From Sophora flavescens (lineage: Eukaryota > Streptophyta > Magnoliopsida > Fabales > Fabaceae): DNA of 64,000 nt. The notes beneath the pieces were generated by a model that was not told the DNA's origin, searched no databases, and was given only the letters and a program-made list of their open reading frames with translations. Shown here piece by piece: positions 35,341-47,961 of the stretch; position 1 is the stretch's first letter; every line of letters starts with the position of its first letter. A program made the position numbers and the translations under genes. The stretch covers positions 7,679,438-7,743,437 of the forward strand of contig CM061069.1 of NCBI GenBank assembly GCA_030762895.1. The letters are read 5' to 3'.

Positions 35341-36457
35341 ATGTTAGTCATGTCAACATTTAATAGATGGGAACTAACGACGAGGACTAAAATCAAAGTT
35401 CTAGAACATGCGGGGACCAAAATCAATGAAAAAACGTGTAAGGACCAAAACTTAAACTCTCCCACTTTGCAGGGACTAAAAACTTCATTAGACCTAATTC
35501 TACATGGCATTAAAATATTGAATTAGCCTACGCGGAAGTACTGACGTGGCGCACCATATTAGCACTTAACGGATGAGCACTAAAGGCAGGGAGTAAAACA
35601 AAAAATCTAGAACTTATAGCAACTGATCTGTGGCCGTACAAAAGTCAAAATAATATAAAAATTGTAGTACAAGGCAATGCAACCTTGGTCGTCTCACGAG
35701 GATCTTTGAAATTATTAAACAATCAAGAAACTTACCAAAAAGAGGGTTTTTGGATTCGATGAGTGAAAATAAATTTTCAATTAAAAAGAAATCAATTAAT
35801 TAAAATGATCAATCCACCGCCTAGGATTTCCAATAGGATCTATCACTGATTTATTGAGAAAGTAATTTCGATTCTTGATTCAATTCTTACATGATTCGAA
35901 TTAACTAATTAAGCATCAATTAATTTTAATAATTCCCTACTAAATTAAGAATTCAGATTTTATTTGAATTGGGTTAAACAATTAAGCATCGTCAAGACCC
36001 AAAACAATATAAACCAAAACTCAATCAAGCCTATGAGTAAGCATCGCAGATTATATTAACCTCGAATTAGACATCCAAAACTTCCGACTTTGTAAGGACT
36101 AGAAGTTCATTAAACCAATATTTTTTATCCTTATAAAATTGTTATAATTTGATTTTAATCACTATAAAATTTTTATTCATTTTTGGACTAAAAATAAATA
36201 ATTTTTTTATAAAACCCAAATCAAATTTTACCAGTTTTATATGAATCAAAAACATCTTTAACCCTTTTGTCAATAACCACGCGTGATGAGGAAATACTGC
36301 CACATCAAGTTTCAATGCAACTCAAAATTATTCATTGAAGCTTCATAGAAACAACCTACATGTTGACTCACATTGTTCTAAACTCAGTTTAAAGCAATAA
36401 TATAAAATAATAAAATATAAACAAACACGTAACCTAGTGCTATAAATATATAACGCA
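35341..36457 (+). promoter_or_regulatory. Upstream region of the ERF gene, now separated from it
   Basis: The first part (35380-35500) has repeated GGGACCAAAATC-type words of a common plant repeat. The last few hundred bases are likely host promoter. They end in TATAAATATATAACGCA, immediately followed by CACTA-3. A W-box-like TTGAC lies at 36363-36367 and ACGCGTG near 36279. W-boxes bind WRKY factors and are common upstream of stress-responsive ERF genes; any function here is inference. Confidence 0.6.
36441..36448 (+). promoter_or_regulatory. TATA box of the ERF gene, cut off by CACTA-3
   Basis: TATAAATA lies 10 bases before the CACTA-3 insertion point. In the uninterrupted allele the start of transcription, normally 25-32 bases downstream, would fall at the sequence now at about 51666-51673. 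That gives a leader of about 80 bases before the ATG at 51748. The spacing fits a normal plant promoter. Confidence 0.7.
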
Positions 36458-36477
36458 CACTACAACAAATTAGACTT

Positions 36478-36670
36478 TTAATAACGCACCTTTTATAGCA
36501 TTTCCGTGTGGAAATGCTATTAAAAGTGATGGGGGGACTTTTAATAGCGTTTCCTTTAGGAAACGCTATCTTAGGTATCACCTAAGATAGCGTTTCCGTG
36601 TGGAACCGCTATTAAAAGTGCCACTTAGGAAAAGATAGCGTTTTCTAAAGGAAACGCTATCTTAGGTTCA
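36478..36670. repeat. 5' subterminal repeats of CACTA-3
   Basis: Words such as TAGCGTTTCC, GGAAACGCTATCTTAGG and their complements alternate, forming hairpins (for example AAACGCTATCTTAGGTATCA next to CCTAAGATAGCGTTT). Confidence 0.85.
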
Positions 36671-39008
36671 CCTTTTGTTCAGAACAGCAAATTAAACGCG
36701 GGACCTTAATTGGTTTTCTTCCCTCCTCTTTTTTCTTGCTCTCTTCATTCCAGTACTCGACACACACAGCCCCAACCCTACTGTAGCTCGTTGCCATCGC
36801 GGGAACCCTTATTTGCCACCGTCACCACTGGTGTTGTTGACCATCCCGCCACCGCCGCTGCTGTTGTTGACCATCCCAACCAAGAAGGAACCACCGCTTG
36901 AACGCCATTTGAAACCGCAACCCATTCCTTCGAACGCCGCTTGAACGCGACTCCGCCGGTGTCGACCTCGCGGCCTCGACAGCTCCACTTCCAGTTGCGT
37001 GTCCATTCGCATCCCAGGTAGAGTGATGGAATTGTGATGGAATGGTAGAGTTTCAGGGTTACCAATACCCCTAACATTCCAAAGCAGAACTTTCAGCAGG
37101 CTTGGTAAAGAATGATAACATTAACTTATAATGCATAATTTACAAGAACTGTTCTGTCATCTTTGTTTGCCAACAGAGTCCAGCCTCTTGTATTGCTTTA
37201 TCATTACTCATTATGTTCTAGCGGAGTCAAGCACAGCTGGTGACTGATTCTAGTTTTCCATGCTATGAAAAAACATTAATCAAATGGTTCTAGAGGATCT
37301 CTAAGTCTGATGCTTTTTGATTTGATGTAATTATATGGATTATTTGGCCTTTTCTAATTTTATTGTCTTATTGTAGAGTTATCTGTAGTTTAAGGGGTCA
37401 TTTGCATTTGCATTTTTGTTTTTTTGTTTTTGTTTTTGTTGTGCTTTGGCTTTAATTTTGATGCTGCTCTTGGTTGTTTTACTTGTTGCTACTGAAAACC
37501 TGTCAATTTACTTTTTGGTGGGGCCATTGATGTTTTTGTGTCTAACTGTGTTTGGCTTTTTTTTTTCATCGACCAAACATGATGGTTAGGTGAGGATGTC
37601 CTTGAACCTCCAGATAAAGTGATTTGCTTTGGCTTGGCATTTCATTACTACTTGAACTGAAACGAAATAAATGGGCAGAAATTGTTAAACCATGGGACTC
37701 CAACCAAGAGAAGGCAATATTCCAACAATGTAATGTTGGTGGTAGGAAGATAACTGTTGCAGGTTGTATTTTGGTTGATTGCATCTAGTATTGCCATGAG
37801 GATCAAAATTCTGGTTATTATGTTTTGTTTTGTTTGTGGAGGGTGGCTTTTGGTAAATAGTGGTTTGATATCACTTAATTAATATGCAGAATTAGCATTA
37901 AGTTGCTTTTCATCTACTATTATGTATTTATTTTTTGGTGAAATGCTACTATGTGTTTTACCTTCCTGTAGAATAGTTCTAACTTCTAAATGGCTTTGGA
38001 TAGTACGATTGCAAATTCTTAAGCTAAGAGTCTACTGTTCTGGTTTTGTAACAATTGAGCTTTAGTTAGTGTAACAGGTAGCAATATGTTGCTTTTCACT
38101 TCACAACAATTCTTTACATCTTTCAAAAGCATTTAGTTGAAATAATGGATTGTAACTGTCATAATTTTATAATTTTTTACAGGTAGCAAGGAATCAATCA
38201 ACATTAATTTGGACAGGTCAACAATTCTTTTGTTAGATTCTCTTTATCGGTCAATAAGTTTGAAGGACGTGCAGGTATAAAACCATTGTTCCTGTATGCA
38301 TGAATCAGCCTTTATTAAAAGTTTTTCTTGCTGCAGAATTCTTTAGATAAATGTTCAATTTGTAAAATTATTTGTTTAGATTTTTCTGAATATGCATTCT
38401 TTTTGGTCTTGCTTTTGGGGTGTCTCCTGACTTGAAGATATTTAGACTAATATTCCATATTTGTATGTTTGCATTGACTTGAGTAGAAACCTAATCAAGT
38501 TGATTAATATGCCATAGTCAGTATGAGTAAATCATGAATTCATGATTCTTATGTGGACTTCTTTTTCGAGAACTACTGGTTTGTATATTAAACATAAAGA
38601 CTAGCATTTTCAGGTCAAGAAGAGCCAATATATAGTTGAATAGAACCCAAATCTAGTTCAGATTTTGAATTATGTTGTCAATTTGCTAAAGTTTTTATCA
38701 TGAGAGTCTGTTACACGCTTCCAAAACTTGTGTTTTCTGAATTTAGGTTTGTGCTTGCATTTCTAATTTCATGTGTTGTGAAATAATTTATTCCTAATAT
38801 GTTTAGGATGAGGATGCTTGTGCTATTGGTTGATAGCAATACTACCACATGGTAATTCTATCTATGTTTGAGATCATCTCAACAACATGAGTAGCATCCT
38901 TAGGCCAAATTGACATCTCAAGTAGTTGTTAACATACTCAAATTCAGTATAATGTAGCTACTTGAACTGATGCATAACAATGGAAAAAGGGATGAATGGA
39001 ATTAGGAA
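36671..39008 (+). other. Leader and intron-like region of CACTA-3
   Basis: A C-rich stretch (36710-37020) with short ORFs is followed by about 2 kb of T-rich, intron-like sequence. I see no gene that I can name. It corresponds in position to the leaders of CACTA-1 and CACTA-2 but is longer, so it may contain further captured sequence that I do not recognise. Confidence 0.35.
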
Positions 39009-39195
39009 TTGGAAACAACTGGATGCTATACAACTAAATCTGCATGTCAATTTATACAACAACAGGGTTTGATAATTTGGACTATATGGTTGGAGAGAAA
39101 TGAAATCGTTTTCAACAACAAAAAACCTGATATATTAAGGATGCTAGACTTGGAATGCATAATAGTTAGGAAATCTGGTGTTGGTCAGTAATGGC
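39009..39195 (+). pseudogene. Short fragment resembling the C-terminal part of a LINE ORF2
   Basis: An open stretch of 60 codons contains LIIWTIWLERNEIVFNNK. This resembles the W-x-IW-xER-N-xxF pattern near the zinc-binding end of plant non-LTR reverse transcriptases. There is no upstream polymerase, so at most it is a relic within CACTA-3. The resemblance rests on one motif. Confidence 0.35.
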
Positions 39196-42100
39196 TCTCT
39201 GCTTGAAAGCCGTCTGTGAGAATTCTGTGTCAAGTTGTTGGTGAAGGGGTTAGGCAGAGGTAGACCACAATTAAGTGGGTCAATGGATGTGCTCTATAGA
39301 GCTTAAACGTGGATGCCATGATAGCCTTGGTTATATTTTCACGATAGTCATAAATTTAAGGTTCTTGAAGTCATCGATTGTTCGAGATTGATATTTAAGT
39401 GCAAGTATATTACAAGTATTTATATACTTAAATTATTGCCATTTCATTTCCATTCTGATCTCACTCTATTATTAATTGAAATTAAATTGAATTAAAAATT
39501 CCACATTACAATTATGGAAATTTTTGTAGATCGGGAAAGCATGGATCGGAAATGGATGTCTGCCAATCGTTTAACGAAGGAGTATGAGGATGGGGTGAAA
39601 GAGTTCATTAGGTTTGCAGTTCGGCATGCGGAAAACCCTAGTACAATCATATGTCCTTGTTTAGATTGTTGTTATGCAAGGCGAGTTAGTGCCGCCGATT
39701 TGGAAGAACATTTAGTGTGTAATGGAATCGATCAAAGTTATACATGTTGGACAAAACATGGTGAGACAAGAGCTGAGTCTAGTGAAATGAGGAATCGTGT
39801 GAGATATTCATCATACGATACCGACACAAATACTTATGAGGGCGATCGTTTTGAAGACATAGCAAATGTTGTTGAAGAGGATCTTCGGGATTGTCCTCAA
39901 ATGTTTGAGAGGTTGGTAAGTGATGCAGAGCAACCATTGTATGATGATTGTACTAAATTCACAAGATTGTCGGCGATGTTAAAGTTGTATAACTTGAAAT
40001 CGGGCAACGGATGGACTGATAAGAGCTTTACGGACTTACTCACACTATTGAAAGACATGTTGCCATAGGATAATGTGCTTCCTAGTCGGACATATGAGGC
40101 TAAACTATTGAAAGACATGAGCTACGAGAGGATACATGCTTGTCCTAAGGATTGCATTTTATTTCGGAATGAATATGCATCGTTAAAGATGTGTCCTAAA
40201 TGTAATGCCTCACGATATAAGAAGAAAGAATCAGATCCACAGAAGGTTGTGTGGTATTTTCCCATAATACCCAGATTTAGGCGCATGTACCGTAGTTCTG
40301 AATATTCAAAGCACTTGACATGGCATGAGGATGAAAGGATCAAAGATGGCAAGCTGCAGCACCCGGCAGATTCTCCGCAATGGAAGAAATTTGATCATGA
40401 TTATCCTGATTTTGGGCAAGAATCAAGAAACCTACGACTTGCATTGGCTCTTGTGATTTAACCCGCATGGTGTTCAAAGTAGCTCTCACAGTACATGGCC
40501 TGTGATTTTGGTGATTTATAACCTATCCCCATGGCTATGCATGAAGCGCAAATTTATGATGTTATCTATGTTAATTTCTGGGCCCAAAAAACCAGGAAAT
40601 GATATAGACGTCTATTTGACTCCTTTGATTGAAGACTTGAAACAACTGTGGGAGACAAGTGTGGAGGTGTATGATGGGTATAAGGAAGAAAGTTTCAATT
40701 TGAGAGCTATGTTGTTTGGCACAATTAATGATTTTCCAGCCTACGGTAATCTGTCAGGATATAGCATCAAGGGTCAGTGTGCATGCCCTATATGTGAAGA
40801 GGGTACGGATTGGATGCGGTTAGAACATTGTAAGAAGAATGTCTTTCTTGGGCATCGTAGATTTTTGCATCCAAGTCATCATTACTGGAGGTGGAGAAAG
40901 GCGTTCAATGGGAACTTGGAAGAAGGTAGAGCTCCTTCACCTTTGATGGGTGATCAACTTTTTGAAAAGGTAAAGGATTTGAATATCCAATTCGGTAAAC
41001 CTTTTGCGAGAGATATTGTCACAAGAGGGTGGAAGAAAAGGTCGATTTTCTTTGAGTTGCCATATTGGAAATCATTATATGTAAGACATTTCCTCGATGT
41101 GATGCACGTTGAAAAAAATATCTGTGATAGTGTCATTGGTATGTTACTCAATGTGCCAGGGAAGACTAAAGATGGCATCAATGCAAGGTTGGACTTGGTT
41201 AGTATGGGAATAAGAAGAGAATTGGGACCGACGAAGAAGGGTAAAAGTACATATCTTCCTCCGGCTGCTTACACTCTATCTAGAAAAGAAAAAACTGTTT
41301 TTTGTAAGTTTCTTGAAGGAGTTAAGGTTCCGGAAGGGTACTCTTCAAACATTAGGAACCTCGTATCGATGAAAGATCTCAAGTTAAAAGGTCTAAAGTC
41401 CCATGATTGTCATGTTCTCATGGAGCAGTTGATACCCATTGGTATACGGTCTATTTTACCTAACAAAGTGCGGGGGGCCTTAACTAAACTCTGTTTCTTC
41501 TTCAAGGCAATTTGCAGCAAAGTGATTGACCCTGGGAAGTTTCCATCATTGCAAAGAGAAATTGTTGTGACTTTATGCGAGCTTGAGATGTACTTTCCAC
41601 CTTCATTCTTTGACATAATGGTTCATCTAACCATTCACCTTGTTAGAGAGACACAACTGTGTGGGCCATCTTATATGAGATGGATGTACCCGATTGAGCG
41701 TTATATGAAGATATTAAAAGGTTATGTGAAAAACCGATCACGACCAGAAGGTTGTATTGTTGAACGGTATATTGTCGAAGAAGCTGTTGAATTCTGTACC
41801 GAATACCTATCCAATGCTGATTCTATAGGGCTGCCAAAGTCTCGTCACACATGGAGAATGATGGGGCAAGGAATTACTGGAAATGAAATAGTGACTATAT
41901 CAAGGACAGAATGGGAGCAAGCACACTTATATGTTCTGCACAATGCCGATGAGGTTGAGCCATATGTTGAAAAACACAAGGACATGCTTAAGAGTTTGTA
42001 TCCAAATAAGAATCAAAATTGGCTAACTAGAGAACACAATCGTTGTTTTATAACGTGGCTAAGAGATCACATTTATGCAGAGTTGACTGAAAATGCTACT

Positions 42101-42528
42101 TCAGTTTCAAATAGATTGAGATGGTTAGCCAAAGGTCCAAGTTTGCATGTCTTCTCTTACCACGGTTATCAAATTAATGGGTACACATTCTATACAAAAG
42201 AACAAGATGGTCGGAGTACAATGCAAAATAGTGGTGTGACTCTTGTAGCTCAGTCGATGCATATCTCAAGTGCCAAAGACAGAAACCCGATATATGCAAA
42301 TATGTCATACTTCAGTGTCATTGAACGCATATGGGAGTTGGATTACACAAAGTTTAAGGTTGGTGTGTTTGGTTGCAAGTGGGTTGACAATAATAACGGT
42401 GTTCAGATTGATGAGTCAGGGTTCATGCAGGTGGATCTTAATAGGGTGGGGTATAAAGATGAGCCTTTTATATTAGCATCTCAAGCTCAACAAGTGTTCT
42501 ATGTCACTGATCCAGCTGATATGAAAAG

Positions 42529-45500
42529 TGTAACACCCTGTTTTTCGTGTGCTTAATTATTAGTAAATGCATGCTTTAATGTATTTAATTGTGATAAAAT
42601 CCAGAGGATGATTTTATTTTAAATAAAATCATTTTCTTGTGTTATTTTACTGTATGAAGTCACAGTAAAATTTTCGGTATAAAATTCAGACGAAAGCCGG
42701 TGCAGGTTTTCAAAGCCGATGACGAGTTTCTTGAGCTAGAGACCTAATATTGACTCGTGAACGAGACGATTATTGTTTTTTTTATGTTTTGTGTGGGTTT
42801 GGAGTGTTTTGAGAAATCTTGTTCGGGGCCGAATTTCCGAGTATTACCTGGACGAATCGTCAGGAAATACGATCGGGAAATTCATCTGATGCATGTTGGA
42901 GCCGAGCAAAAATGGAGTAGATTGACTGATGTGAAGGCTATGACATAGGCATGTCCATGGCCATACCTTCCTTACACCAATCAAGTCAAATCACCATACT
43001 TTCTTACACACACCTTACCTACACCATACCTCCTTTCTTCTCAACCAAGTCAAGCTCTTCTCTCCCCTCCAATCTGCCCCAAAACTGACGCCCTCCCCTC
43101 TCTTTTCCTTCTTCTATTTAAGTTTCAAAGTGTAACCATTTCACACTTTTGCTTCCTTTCACAAAAACACTTTTTTACAACTATTCATCTTCTTCTTCAC
43201 ACAACTAAAGGTACCATTTTTACCAAGTTTTTCAAGTTGTGTTCTTCATCAAAGTTGTTCATATTGGTAAGGGTAATGTCCCTATACCATTTGTTTTTCA
43301 AGTTTTGGCTTTATTTTCATAGTTGATGTTTTGAGTTCATAATATGCTTTTAAACTTCAAAAAATTCTCAAAAATTGTAGAAAACTCCGATTGAGGTGAA
43401 ACCAATTTCTATATTCTTATTTTTACTTCCTCTACAACATACTAAAATCCTGTGGAAAACAAAAATCTCGAACACCATTTTCTGTACTGGACAGAATCTA
43501 TGTCTTTTGTGCCATATGAGTTTTGTTTCATCTTTGCTTGGTTAAGCTTGTGTTTGAGTCCTATTCCAACATGATCATGACCAAGAGCTCCTATGTACAT
43601 AAGGATGCTTGGTTTAAGTGATTGGAAAAGTTTAGAAACTTTTATGTATTTTCATGAAAAAGTGAAAACTCTAAGTGTTTTGTTATATGTACTTTGAGGT
43701 TTTTCCAAAGTGATCATGGATTTGGGCTCCTTGATGTATAAGGATGCCAGATTCAAGAGATTGGAAAGTTTGAAAACCTCTAACCCTCATTTTTACTCAA
43801 GGCCGAATGGTAGTGTTTGTGGCCTAGGATATTTGATTTTTTCGTTTTTCCAAAATGATCAAGGTTTTAGGCTCCTTACTAGGTATGGATGCTAACCTAA
43901 AGAGATTGGAAAATTTAGAACATCCTAACCTATTTTAGAGGATGAAAACCGAAACCCTAAGTTGATGACTTAGTGGGATTCTTGATTCAAACTTGTTAAA
44001 CTTTTGGTGTTTTAAGAACTCCTAGCACTTAAGGATCATAAATCCATAAGTTGTATGATTTTTGGAAAACCTTAATCCAAAACCATTGTTGAAAACCGAA
44101 CCTATGCCTTGTGGCTAGTGTTCTTTGATTAAAAATCTAACCTATGGTTTCATGTGTGTAACCTTAGATTCGATTCTGTGCGGACGTTCGTGATCCTTAG
44201 TTTTCGTAGTCGGAACCCTTATCGTCTTTTGAGGTAAGAAGGGATTTCCGAAAGATATTCAATAACTGTATGCATGTGTGTATTTGATTAATTGTTTACT
44301 TGACTGTTATTGAGTTACTGGATTATCTGAAATGTTATGCTATTATATGAAGTTGAACTGTATCGTTATATATGTTGGGATGTATAACTGTGATGAACTG
44401 TGATATTGGCATTGAATTGTGAATATATATATGTGTACATAATGCTGTTGTTGTTTGAAGTTTGCTAAGCCGGACGTGTGTCTGTGCTCAATCATTAATA
44501 AGGATTAAAAACCTTAATAAGCTTTGAAGATGAAAGGATGGGTGTTCTTTTCCAAAAAGCTTGAATGTTTAAAAGTACTTGTTTTATGTGACAATATAGT
44601 TTTAGTGATTTCTAGAATGCAAGAGAAAAACCCTTTTCGAACTATGTGTTTTAAGTGAAAACTTTCGAAAATATTTTACAATATCCTATTAGGGATTTTC
44701 AAAGTTAAAAGTGTTTCAAAAACGTTTTATAAAGGATTTTCAAAAGAAAAGGTTTTCTCCCAAACGATTTAGAAACTTTCCGATAGCCAGCATAGGTTAT
44801 CGAGGCTTTCGATTTCGAAAATTGTTTTCGTCAAATGAAAGATAAGTACTAAAAGAATAAGAATCTAGACGTGAGACGTCGCCTCTAGTTTTCCATGCTT
44901 AGCACGTGATCTTGGATCAGTGTTAATTCGGGACCGTAAAGTCCTATTCGTAATGTTATGGACTTCAAGTCCAATTCGCGGAATCGAGGACAGTTCGTTC
45001 TGATTTCCGTTGTTGTGGGCTACTGTCCTTAGCATGATAAGTAAAACATGACTAAAAGTATATTGATTTCCATTACTACAAACCTTGACTGTGGCCACGG
45101 TCTAGGTGTTGGGATTGAGCATTCGGACTATGTGTCCTATGTTTCTAAGTTTTCAAGTGATGGGGAAATAATGTTAAGTGATTAGCTTTGAGCTTTGACA
45201 GTGAAATATTTACACAAAGAAAAACCTTAAAAGGAAAGTTTTTATTCATATGCATTTCCCCTGGCAGACGTGCCTTTGCTTATTGAGGATACCCATGGGG
45301 TATCTGAGAGTCAGTCACATTGCTAGCTGTTTCGTTAAGGGCATGTGGCGTTGTCTGACCAAGAGGCCTGGTGCATCGAGGATGCGGTGGCAACAGCCCG
45401 GTGGGCGAGCTTGACCAACTCTATCTTCTCCGGTGATAACATGGTGTTGTTATCTCATGAGATTAGTATAGAGCGCGATATTGAAGTGTCATGCACATTT

Positions 45501-46624
45501 TCGAAAACTGATTGTACGGGCTTGAGGACCCCTTGATATAACACTGTTATATTATGATGATTATGCATGCTTTAACTGTTGATCTGATTTCGTGTTGCAT
45601 GTATCATGTGTGTGGTTGTTGTGGGATATATCTTATGACGGTATCTCACTCTTGCATGTCTGTATGTTCTTTTATTTTCCTCGTACCGGGTATGCGTATG
45701 CTTTAGATGGACCCTCTTGCCCCTCTTGTACCTGAGGTCACACGGACAGAGACTTTTGACGAGGCCGACATGATTGGGAATTGGAGGATGGACGCGAATG
45801 CGACTACGGCGACGTACCGAGGGCCAATCACTACTACTGAAGCTAATATACATGGAGAGCCTGTTAGGAGGATCCACTCGGTGGAATCCAGGAACGTGAT
45901 TCTTCCACCGCCATGGTTGTACCTGAACACGCTACAGGAAGTCGGTCTACTTCACCCTCACGTTGAGCCTGCCGAGCCAGAAGAGGAGGAACCGATGGAG
46001 GAAGATCCAGAAGAAGATCCCGAAGAGGATCCTGAGGAGGAGCCTCATGAGCTGGTAGACGACTGGTGGGATGAGGAGCTCGAGGCGGGTTATCACCCTT
46101 TGGATATTGAGGAGGAGGATGTCCCGTTGGATGACGGAGGAGAGGTGATTGACCCGGAGCCGGAGACTTCTTCTTGTGGGAGCGTTTGTGGCCACTCCGA
46201 GTGTCGTAGGCATTGGTAGTGGTTGGAGGCTTCGTTTTGAGTGGTCCGTTAGTCTTGGCTTTTGAGCTTTTCTTTTGAGTTTAGATTCCCAAATTCCCAT
46301 TCCCAGTTGGTGTTTTATTTACCTTATCTTCTCAGTTATGTTTCAGTTATGTTTTCGTTTCTGTTGGCCATATTGATTAAGGCCGTGGTGTAATGTTAAA
46401 ACCTAAGACCTTTCGAGGCAATATTATATGTATGTATCTGTTGTCGTTTTCAAGTTGTGAGTTTCTTTACCTTTTACTCCTTTTCTTTAAAGAAAAAAAA
46501 AATTATGTACCTTTTTGGTAACCTTGTGTATGTTGAATAATCTTTTTCCGAAAGCGACCAGCATTTATACGAGCATTTTTCCGCAAAAAGGGTAACCATG
46601 TGATGACCAAGTTAGGGTGTCACA
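42529..46624 (+). mobile_element. 4.1-kb solo LTR inserted in the CACTA-3 transposase gene
   Basis: The insert runs from TGTAACACCCTG to AGTTAGGGTGTCACA and is flanked by AAAAG on both sides (42524-42528 and 46625-46629), a 5-bp target duplication. The ends are imperfect inverted repeats. I see no internal direct repeat, primer site or polymerase, so it is a single LTR left after recombination. A TATTTAAG box near 43116 may be its promoter. Such a long LTR suggests a large gypsy family. Words near its end are shared with 1-694. Confidence 0.88.
45707..46219 (+). CDS. Acidic 170-residue ORF within the solo LTR
   Basis: The ATG at 45707 follows CTTTAG and the frame is open to TAG 46217-46219. 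The N-terminal half is ordinary in composition (MDPLAPLVPEVTRTETFDEA...RNVILPPPWLYL). Residues about 85-110 are a run of Glu/Asp/Pro with an EEDP repeat. The C-terminus has Cys/His residues (CGSVCGHSECRRHW). I do not recognise the family. There is no signal peptide or membrane segment. It could be a short accessory protein made from the LTR promoter, or the end of an ORF that spans the LTR border in the parent element. It is unusual for an LTR to keep such an ORF when all other coding sequence nearby is broken. Confidence 0.5.
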   Translation: MDPLAPLVPEVTRTETFDEADMIGNWRMDANATTATYRGPITTTEANIHGEPVRRIHSVESRNVILPPPWLYLNTLQEVGLLHPHVEPAEPEEEEPMEEDPEEDPEEDPEEEPHELVDDWWDEELEAGYHPLDIEEEDVPLDDGGEVIDPEPETSSCGSVCGHSECRRHW

Positions 46625-47051
46625 AAAAGGTCCATTGTTCTTTTGACTAACAAAATAATTACTAAGATTGATGATCAAGACCATGGAGATGTTGATATTG
46701 AAGATGATCCTTTCGTCGGGACATTACAATCACTTGAGATTGATCCAACTATGGATGATGGTATGTATATGAGAGATGATCATGATGAGGGGCTTTTGGT
46801 CAATCCACCATTTCGTACTAATAAAGGACAAACAAATCTCAATCCAATGAAGAAAAGAAAAAGGTTGACTTAAACATGTATGTAGTGTTTGTGTTTAAAT
46901 GAACTTTCTGATCCTTTTATATTATAGTTAGCATCTTTTAGGTAATGCTAGTGTTGATTTTGTTATTCATAGTTGTTTTATATTTTGCATCAATTAATGT
47001 TATATTAATGTCCATTGATGTTTTACTTGTATCTAATATTTTTGTAGGTAA

Positions 47052-47870
47052 ATGGCATCTTCAAGTAATTCTAGTGATGCCAAAGCGACGAGACGTGGGC
47101 CAACAGTTATGAAGGCGGTCATCCGCGCTAGGAGTAAAGGACAAAAATTTGATGTAATTTACTTACTAATCTAAGGATTTCATAATGTTGTTTGATATCT
47201 AGATTTAATTACTTTATTATTTTTATTAGGTTGAATGGAATTCATTGGACCAACCAATTTGTGCTAATGGTAAAATATTGAAGAGTTACATTGGGGCCGT
47301 TGTTCGGCAAACGGTCCCAATTATTTGTTCTAATTGGAAGGATGAAGCTTTGGATGGTTTCACAGAGAGCATATGGGCTGATGTACAGGTAATTGTTAAA
47401 ATTTTTGAATTATATTGTAAACTATGTAAACATACTTACTTTGACACGTTGTTTATATTGTTTTGCAGATGTCTTTTAATGTTGATTAATCTCGGAAAAA
47501 ATTTGTACTTGGGAAGATGGTAACCTACATAGGGCATTCAGAACTAGATTGACCAAAAAATTTCTAAGAGATGCCAACGGGAGTATCATAGAGGAACCTC
47601 CATCACAATATCCACACATATCAAGGGATGAGTGGACAGATTTTATAGCAATACGCACAGGAGATGCTCAATTCCTGGTATGTTTAATATCACGTTAGTC
47701 CTTATAATTTTATAGCAATACGTACATATGACATTAACCATGTATTAATATTACTTATATGTGTCTGAATAGAAATTAAGCAATGAAAATCGCAACAGGG
47801 CGTTAGATCCTCGCATGCCCTTACAAAGCATCACGTAAAGGGTATGCGACATTGAGGATGAATTGGTAGG

Positions 47871-47961
<91 letters not shown>

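Larger units (their letters stand above)
39541..46873 (+). pseudogene. TNP2-type CACTA transposase of CACTA-3, split by a solo LTR
   Basis: I chose the ATG at 39541 because it opens with MDRKWMSANRL, the usual TNP2 start; an ATG at 39514 lies upstream in frame. The N-terminal transposase-associated domain has the cluster CPCLDCC...HLVCNGI (39655-39730). There is a stop at 40066 and a frameshift near 40455. From 40502 the frame is open for 675 codons to the insertion point, covering GYSIKGQCACPICEEGT, DVMHVEKNICDS, PPSFFDIMVHLTIHLVRET and the DUF4216-like end. At 42529 a solo LTR interrupts it after YVTDPADMK, and the tail resumes at 46625 and runs to 46873. It is the best preserved of the three transposase genes but cannot give a full protein. 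Confidence 0.92.

Noticed and set aside
42529..46624. A complete 4.1-kb LTR retrotransposon with short LTRs
   Set aside because: I found no direct repeat at its two ends, no primer-binding site and no polymerase. A solo LTR explains the target duplication better.
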